The notes below the pieces were generated by a model. The model made no database searches. It saw nothing but the letters and a program-made list of their open reading frames with translations, and was not told where the DNA came from. 64,000 nt of DNA from Buddleja alternifolia (Eukaryota; Streptophyta; Magnoliopsida; Lamiales; Scrophulariaceae). Positions 58,324-64,000 of this stretch are shown piece after piece (position 1 is the stretch's first letter; each line of letters opens with the position of its first letter). The DNA lies in contig CM033399.1 in NCBI GenBank assembly GCA_019426215.1, positions 23,755,022 to 23,819,021 of the forward strand, written 5' to 3'. Position numbers and translations under genes: made by a program.

Positions 58324-61300
58324 ATGGCACCCAAGAAAGCTACTGCTGGAACCACTGAAGTTGTTGTTAAGGTCACTGAAGGCCTTATAGTTGATTGGAA
58401 GTTTCTCTATGAAAACCCCCAAATTGATTTAACGGAAATGATGGATTCTGTAGCAGAGGCTGGGCTTCAGAAATTTCTCACAAAATACTCGTATATGTTT
58501 CCTGAAGAACTAGAATTTTTCTGGAGAAATGCTCGACTGTCTGACGATGAGACTTCCATCACTTGTTTGTTTCCTGTCTCCAAGAAGGAATCAAAGACGT
58601 TCACTCTCTCTGCGGCCTCTATTGCCCAGAATTTCTCTCTACCTAATGCTGGAGCCACTTTAGACACTATCACTGAAGAACAAATTCAAGAAGTCTGGAC
58701 TCAGATTAGCGCTTACGATGATGTTCCATACAAACCGTACTTTGAGAAGAAAGATATAGTGAACAGGTATCGAGTCTTGGCTGATTTCTGCAGTAAAAAC
58801 ATTGAATGCAGAGTGGGAACCTTCGACAAAATCAACCCAACCCAGTTCCAGATGATGACTGCCATCCTGCTCAAGATAAAAATCAACTGGAGCGCCTATA
58901 TATTCAGCAGGTTCAGAGACAGTCTACGCACTTCAAACAGACCTTATGGTCTAGTTTTAAGTGATCTAATTTTTCGAGCAGAGTGCACCTCTTCAGCAGG
59001 AGTCACCGTGGCCAAGCATAAGTTCTATGGGCCAAGAATCATCAATAATCTCTTCAATCCACCCAAAGTTGGAGGTGCTGCTAAGCCTCTCTCTGAGCGC
59101 CAAGTTATCCGAGCAGCGTCAGATGAGGAGGCTGAGCGTCCAGATCAGGAGAAAGCCAAACGTAATGTGAAGCGTCCCACTGTCACAAAGAAACGGGCTC
59201 CTCGAAAGCCCAAGGCTCAACCTATCAAAAGCGATGAAGATGACGAGGATTCTATACCCCTCATTAGTCGGAAAGATCTGGAAAAGGTTCTCAAAAATAT
59301 TGACTTTGAAGAACCTGCAGTTCCACAGACTCAAGCGTTCCCCGCCGAAGGTATAAATGTGAAGCGTATCTTCAAGAGACGTAAGCGTCCAACTGCTGCC
59401 ATTTCTTCTGAGGCTACACAAAGTGATCAAGCCATAGCTGCTATCCCGATATCATCCTTTGAAACACCAGTTGATGTCCATCTGGATGTTGATATGGCCC
59501 ACATTGTGGCCATCGCACATGAAGCTGCCATCGAATCTACAAATCTCGAGCCTGATGAACCTGAAATCCCAAGGGCTCAACCATTGCTTGCATTACCTAG
59601 TACAACAGAGGCACGCTCAGAAGGTCAGAGCGATGCTAACGACGTTGTGATTCATCGACATTTCTTCAAGCTGGATCCCTTCAAGACTATCGATCACTCA
59701 GTCGATTATTTGCCTCCAGCGCCCGCAGAGACCTTCATACCTGCAGGATACAATGAAGAAAGTCTTATCAATGCCGAAAATGATATCGCCAAGCTCATAA
59801 AGTTTGATCTGGCTGTACGCAACACTCTCTTTAACACAGCCTCAACCCCAGCTGATGAAGCTTACTACACAGCTCTTGAACTCGGGAAGACTCCCAAACA
59901 CATCCCGGCTTCCGTAACTCTCCAAGCACAGCGGCAAGGAGGCAAGACTCCTAGAGCTGATGTTGATTTAGCTTATTATCTGGACTGTGGGACAAGCAAA
60001 CCCACTGGCTTCGCTCTTAGAGACTACAACATCAGAGTCTATGAGCGTCAGGATAAGCTTCTGAACCCAACAGAAGGGCTACTAAACAGAGAAGGCTATT
60101 CCCACTCTCCAACACTAGTCAAAAGCAGGGAAAACAAGCGCTCAACTAATCCTCTCCTCCTGTGGAAGAATAAAGGAGTACATGCCGGTGAGCGTCCAGC
60201 TTCCCTGACCGAGATGATTCAACTTGAAACCGATGCATATTTTGACTGCGTCTGGAACGCTAACTACCAACCAGACAGGTATCGTTTTGAATCCATCTGT
60301 GATATTCATCACCAAGGGTTTCGTGCTATACTTAATGCAGGAACTGAGTATTGTATGACTGAGATAAGATGGGCTGAAGCTTACATGGGTAACACGTATA
60401 AATTTGAAGACTTGGTTAGTGCTCCCCATCTGTTCAGAATAGGGATTCATGATAAAAAGACCAAATTTGCACGCTACATGCTAACGCAGCGCCAACATAG
60501 ACTTGGACCCGTTCTGAAGCTGCCTCTGATCCGCCATCAACCTGAACACCGCTTAAGACAAGCATTGCACAAACTGGCCAACTCTTCTCTACGCTTTGCT
60601 GATCAAGCGTCCACCAGCGGCTCCTCTCCCCTGTCCTGTCTGAACTGCACCCCCAGCCACTGTGAAGACAACTTTTCTTTCATGATGGCAAGTATGCCTC
60701 CAGTCTCCCTATTCGACAAAATCTTCACAGAAAATCTGCGACAATGGAATGCCTCTCGGATCAATCCTTTCAGAGGATATCCACTTCTTCCGTCTATTCG
60801 ACAAGAAGTCTTCAGTCACTATGATTTTGTTTTATCGCTGCTAGAAAGATCTCAAGCGCTTGCTTCAGCCATCTACCCATACTTGGAAGAGTATTACCGG
60901 CTCCACGTTCCCGACTCTCGGAAACCGAAGACTCTCCCAACAGATCGGCTAATTGGCTTCTCACAACACTATTGCCCAGATGCCTTATTCTCCATCTGCC
61001 AAGCGCCCTCCAAAATCTTTCCCACTCATGTGCTGGATATCCTCGGGCCAATGTATATCAAGGCCCTGGATAGTCCTATCAGAACGTTCATTCAAGGTAC
61101 TTATCTCCCCACTCTACATTTGAATGAACTTCTACAGATTGCTACGTATCCATATGCAGATGAGCCGTTTGCCAGCTTAGACTTTCGGTTTACGGACTTT
61201 AGCCGTATAGAATCAGAGTTTACTGCAGCACCAGCTGACACGTTACCTGCTCCTGAGCGCTTATTAGAATTGCCTCAAGCGCCTCATTTCCCCAGTCCAA

Positions 61301-62232
61301 CTGAATCCGACTCTACTGCATCCACCGAGTCCAACACTGCCCCAGAGCTTCGAGGAATAGTATTTGATCCTACTTATCAAGTACCTATTGAATCTCTCAA
61401 ACACACATCTCGTTTTAAGTCTCAAGTCAGCACTGCAATTCCCGACGCTCAACCGTCCATGACTGAATGTCTCACTCAAATACAGCAACTATCTACGGCT
61501 ACTCAGGCAAGTCATGTGGCTTTAACCAATGATCTACAAGACCGGTTCACGGCTCTAGAGACCTCTCTCACAGACGCTAATCACGCTCAACTCCTGGTCA
61601 TGAAAGAACATTTCGACCAGCGTCTAACCACTCTTGAGGCCTCTGTCGCTCAGATTGCTACTCAAGTCAGTCTTCTTACTCAGCATTTCATACAGACTGA
61701 TGATGGCAATAAGGGGGAAAAGAAGGGAGAAAAGAGGAAATCGTCAACATCTAAAGATCAAGTTCCTCCTCCACCATCCAAGCGTCAACATATTGATACT
61801 TCTCTCACACTGAGTACAGAACCAAGGTATCCCTATCCCTCTTGGGTAACTACATCGGTTGAAGCGTCCAATAAGAAAGAAACTCCCAGAGTGCTCTATC
61901 CAACTCTTCCATTGCCTTCAAGAGCACTGCTTGAACAGTTTGACATTCCTCTTCTCAGAGCATCAATTCCAGAACCATCTGATCCAGCAGTATTAGTCTT
62001 AGAAAGAAAAATGTCTGACTTCGACCAAACCTTCAGAATTTGCCTACGATACATAGGCATCAGTCCAGAGGAATGGGATAAACACTTCATTGCCTTTAAG
62101 GCACGACAAGTTCAAGAAAACAAGCACATAATCAGTAAAGATCATACTGCGATGATGACGTTAGAAGATCAGATAACTGAAGCAATCCGTGCTGAAATGA
62201 CTAAGAGATACAAGATCAAGTCACGATCTTGA
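58324..62232 (+). CDS. Intact Sirevirus 3' ORF ('env-like' position), 1302 aa, function unknown
   Basis: The start at MAPKK is shared with element A. Residues about 1-270 form a conserved region (VDWKFLYENPQIDL, FFWRNARLSDD, LADFCSKNIECRVGTFDK, RPYGLVLSDL, NNLFNPPKVGGAAKPLSER) resembling plant retrotransposon proteins annotated as 'putative plant transposon protein'. Basic RKPK and KRRKRP stretches near residues 295-360 could be nuclear signals. A second conserved region spans about 480-960 (FIPAGYNEE, LLNREGY, ANYQPDRYRF, SAPHLFRIG, CTPSHCEDNF, SLFDKIFTENL, LSLLERSQAL). A coiled coil (about 1050-1125), a Lys-rich stretch (KGEKKGEKRK) and a conserved tail follow. No signal peptide or membrane segment is visible, unlike an envelope protein. 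Role unknown. Confidence 0.85.
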   Translation: MAPKKATAGTTEVVVKVTEGLIVDWKFLYENPQIDLTEMMDSVAEAGLQKFLTKYSYMFPEELEFFWRNARLSDDETSITCLFPVSKKESKTFTLSAASIAQNFSLPNAGATLDTITEEQIQEVWTQISAYDDVPYKPYFEKKDIVNRYRVLADFCSKNIECRVGTFDKINPTQFQMMTAILLKIKINWSAYIFSRFRDSLRTSNRPYGLVLSDLIFRAECTSSAGVTVAKHKFYGPRIINNLFNPPKVGGAAKPLSERQVIRAASDEEAERPDQEKAKRNVKRPTVTKKRAPRKPKAQPIKSDEDDEDSIPLISRKDLEKVLKNIDFEEPAVPQTQAFPAEGINVKRIFKRRKRPTAAISSEATQSDQAIAAIPISSFETPVDVHLDVDMAHIVAIAHEAAIESTNLEPDEPEIPRAQPLLALPSTTEARSEGQSDANDVVIHRHFFKLDPFKTIDHSVDYLPPAPAETFIPAGYNEESLINAENDIAKLIKFDLAVRNTLFNTASTPADEAYYTALELGKTPKHIPASVTLQAQRQGGKTPRADVDLAYYLDCGTSKPTGFALRDYNIRVYERQDKLLNPTEGLLNREGYSHSPTLVKSRENKRSTNPLLLWKNKGVHAGERPASLTEMIQLETDAYFDCVWNANYQPDRYRFESICDIHHQGFRAILNAGTEYCMTEIRWAEAYMGNTYKFEDLVSAPHLFRIGIHDKKTKFARYMLTQRQHRLGPVLKLPLIRHQPEHRLRQALHKLANSSLRFADQASTSGSSPLSCLNCTPSHCEDNFSFMMASMPPVSLFDKIFTENLRQWNASRINPFRGYPLLPSIRQEVFSHYDFVLSLLERSQALASAIYPYLEEYYRLHVPDSRKPKTLPTDRLIGFSQHYCPDALFSICQAPSKIFPTHVLDILGPMYIKALDSPIRTFIQGTYLPTLHLNELLQIATYPYADEPFASLDFRFTDFSRIESEFTAAPADTLPAPERLLELPQAPHFPSPTESDSTASTESNTAPELRGIVFDPTYQVPIESLKHTSRFKSQVSTAIPDAQPSMTECLTQIQQLSTATQASHVALTNDLQDRFTALETSLTDANHAQLLVMKEHFDQRLTTLEASVAQIATQVSLLTQHFIQTDDGNKGEKKGEKRKSSTSKDQVPPPPSKRQHIDTSLTLSTEPRYPYPSWVTTSVEASNKKETPRVLYPTLPLPSRALLEQFDIPLLRASIPEPSDPAVLVLERKMSDFDQTFRICLRYIGISPEEWDKHFIAFKARQVQENKHIISKDHTAMMTLEDQITEAIRAEMTKRYKIKSRS

Positions 62233-62399
62233 TTTTTTTTTTGTGCTTCTCTCTTTTTAGTTGTAAAATGCCTGTACTATGAAATATATATATAAAATGC
62301 ATTTTACAGCTGAAACATCTCGTTAAAGCTGAAACTAACTTACTAACTTACGCTAACCTTCACTTTAGGTATCTAACGCTTGAACTAAATAAGTATTGC

Positions 62400-62454
62400 C
62401 ATCATCAAAAAGGGGGAAATTGTTAGGAATTTCATATTATATGTTTTGATGATG
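62400..62454 (+). promoter_or_regulatory. Hairpin spanning PPT and LTR start, element C
   Basis: CATCATCAAAA (62400-62410) pairs with TTTTGATGATG (62444-62454); PPT and LTR start are in the loop, as in elements A and B. Confidence 0.8.
62407..62420 (+). promoter_or_regulatory. Polypurine tract, element C
   Basis: AAAAAGGGGGAAAT immediately before the 3' LTR. Confidence 0.96.
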
Positions 62455-63326
62455 ACAAATAGGACTTCCTGTTAGACCCCGAAAAGTGTAAAAGCTTTCA
62501 TAGAATGTTATGTATAAGTACCTGAAAGCTTATTTATCTTAGGCTTATAGTATTTATCTTTGTAGAATTCACTAAGTATGTGACACTAAATCACTTAGGA
62601 AAATTCTGGGTGAGTCTACCAAGTGATGAAGGTGAAGATCAAGCGTCTGAAGCTACAATAGATAAAGATATCTTGAAGCGTCCGTCAAACGCTTTAGGGA
62701 TTCTCCCAGTGCTCAAACTAAGAATGGATAACTCAGGCCGAATACTCAACATCAAGTGAAATGACGGAATTCTCAGTAGACCATCAGGACAAGATTGAAG
62801 AGTAAGTGTCTGAAATAAAGAAGAAACTCAGGATCAGTCCAAGCGTCTGTCCAATACACGAGAATAACTATTCTCTTCAGCAAGCGTCCAAATGTTAAAC
62901 CAACACAACCTACAAAGAACGTAACCTGAAAACTCAAACCCAAAAACTATCCAAAGACTTAAAAAATGCATGAATCAAAGGACGAATTATTTCCAACGGA
63001 AATAAGACAAGATGCATTAAAAGTCGGATAAGTGCTATTAAAATATAAGCATTATAACGTATGGGTAAGCCATTCTTTTGACCGAAACTGTCAGAAGTTA
63101 TGAAACCAAGAACATGCCTAACTAATTAAGTATACCCAAAGTTAGAAATGTCTGAACTCAAGGAATGTTTGGGGAAACGAGACTCCAACCGTGTCAAACG
63201 GACAAAAACCACCAATACCTTATAAATAGCTCTTTCAACAAACAAGTAAAAAGACACACAAAAAAGCAAAAAAAATTACCTACTTTGTTGAAGGAAAAGC
63301 TTACTGAAAATCATAGCCAAATATCC
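62421..63326 (+). repeat. 3' LTR of element C, 5' part only
   Basis: Nearly identical to 49885-50797. Interrupted after ...CAAATATCC by a minus-strand LTR; in the 5' LTR the sequence continues with ATATAAGC. Confidence 0.95.
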
Positions 63327-64000
63327 TGTTGGTCCCAAGTGGCATACGAAAGGGTCTAGAAGGGGGGGTTGAATAGACCCTTTAAGTCTTTTTTTGACTT
63401 AAAAAAGATTTCGTATTAAACGAATTTGGACGCTTGAAATGATAGGCGCTTGAAGAGTGTGACGCTTCACCTTAGCGTTCACATAAGATATTTGAGACTT
63501 TGTGAAGCGTCTAATGAAGACTGTTTTATAAAGTTAACTTAGACTTCAGGAATTGAATACTTTGACCTTGTAGGTTAAGCGTTCAGTTCTTTTAATCAGG
63601 GTTAGCACAGCGGAATAATTTTGGAGTCTTCTCTTTGAAAGTTTTAGCGTCACAAGATGTTTCTTAGGTGCTTAGCTTTTGATTGTGTTTTACTTATGCA
63701 ATGATATGATAGATGAATGAAATGACTGAAAAGTAAATAACACAATATTTGTAAGGTTCGTTGGGTGGTGTAATCCCAACTACGTCCTTCTTCTCCTTTG
63801 CACTTGGAGGCAATCCACTAAAATGATTCTCAAAGAATCACACAGAATCTTCTACAAATTAGGGAGAGATGGATGTCGATGACTTGAGCTCCTTGATCAC
63901 ACAGATTTCTGCTTCAAATCACTTCAACCCTCTTGCTTCTTTCACCCAGAAATGATGCAAGTATCCAACTTCGACTTCACACAGATCGCGAGGCTTGGAT
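63327..64000 (-). repeat. LTR of element E, minus strand, continues past the window
   Basis: It starts TGTTGGTCCCAAGTGGCATA, the reverse complement of a Sirevirus LTR 3' end, and its window-end sequence (AGATCGCGAGGCTTGG) matches the reverse complement of the element A LTR near 20410. It is therefore the 3' end of an LTR, either the 3' LTR of a minus-strand element or a solo LTR. TATCC precedes it; the second target copy would be right of 64000. Confidence 0.9.

Larger units (their letters stand above)
49885..63326 (+). mobile_element. Sirevirus-type copia retrotransposon, element C (near intact)
   Basis: 5' LTR, PBS, gag, pol, spacer, intact 3' ORF, PPT and the first 906 bp of the 3' LTR. 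Inserted in CACTA-2. The 3' LTR is cut by a minus-strand LTR at 63327; the remainder and the target duplication lie to the right of the window. By eye the two LTR copies differ at about seven places over 906 bp (three substitutions, four short indels), so insertion was recent. Only gag shows a break. Confidence 0.95.

Overview
The window is a nest of transposable elements from a flowering plant, most likely a eudicot. It is AT-rich, genes carry GT-AG introns, and plant-specific element families fill it: Sirevirus-type Ty1/copia retrotransposons, CACTA DNA transposons, MITEs, a solo LTR and a Helitron end. No complete ordinary host gene was recognised. Family names come from motifs read by eye; no database search was possible.

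Layout. Element A (1-21078, +) is a Sirevirus whose 5' part lies left of the window. It has gag, pol, a long 3' ORF and a 3' LTR, and it is split by CACTA-1 (1242-10988, TSD AAT). CACTA-1 holds a TNP2-type transposase with two nonsense codons and a 12-exon gene joining a plant-transposase region to a Ulp1/C48 cysteine-protease region. Element A abuts a broken minus-strand gene (21079-22991). Next come two palindromic MITEs (23905-24595, 24661-24918) and the remains of an older copia element (PBS and LTR end near 26591-26722). Element B (26723-39288, -, TSD CAAGG) is inserted in that old LTR. B is a decayed Sirevirus with both LTRs; one LTR carries a further 1.7-kb insertion. To its right are a Helitron-like 3' end (39379-39406), a solo LTR (40423-42022, TSD ATAAT) and CACTA-2 (from 42210), which keeps a six-exon TNPA-like pseudogene. 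CACTA-2 is interrupted by element C (49885-63326, +), the best-preserved Sirevirus: full 5' LTR, PBS, gag with one frameshift, intact pol (1083 aa), intact 3' ORF (1302 aa) and PPT. Its 3' LTR is cut at 63326 by a minus-strand LTR (element E) that runs off the window.

How the parts work. In a Sirevirus the LTR supplies promoter and polyadenylation signals, tRNA-iMet primes at the PBS, Gag packages the RNA, and Pol (protease, integrase, reverse transcriptase, RNase H) makes and inserts the DNA. The 3' ORF sits where family members carry an 'env-like' gene, but I see no signal peptide or membrane segment in it. In CACTA elements the TNP2-type protein cuts at the CACTA termini and the second protein is expected to bind subterminal repeats, which here are arrays of small palindromes.

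Most unusual signals: (1) at the gag/pol junction of A, B and C a 37-39-nt segment starts with GT, ends with AG and lies between copies of GGTACCTA; its length differs in all three, so the gag and pol frames are offset differently, yet leaving it out puts them in one register every time. (2) A hairpin spans the PPT/3' LTR junction in A, B and C, and one arm is repeated inside the 3' ORF. (3) A shared block of about 75 bp lies just upstream of both CACTA-1 genes. (4) Element B carries a strongly diverged 3' ORF.
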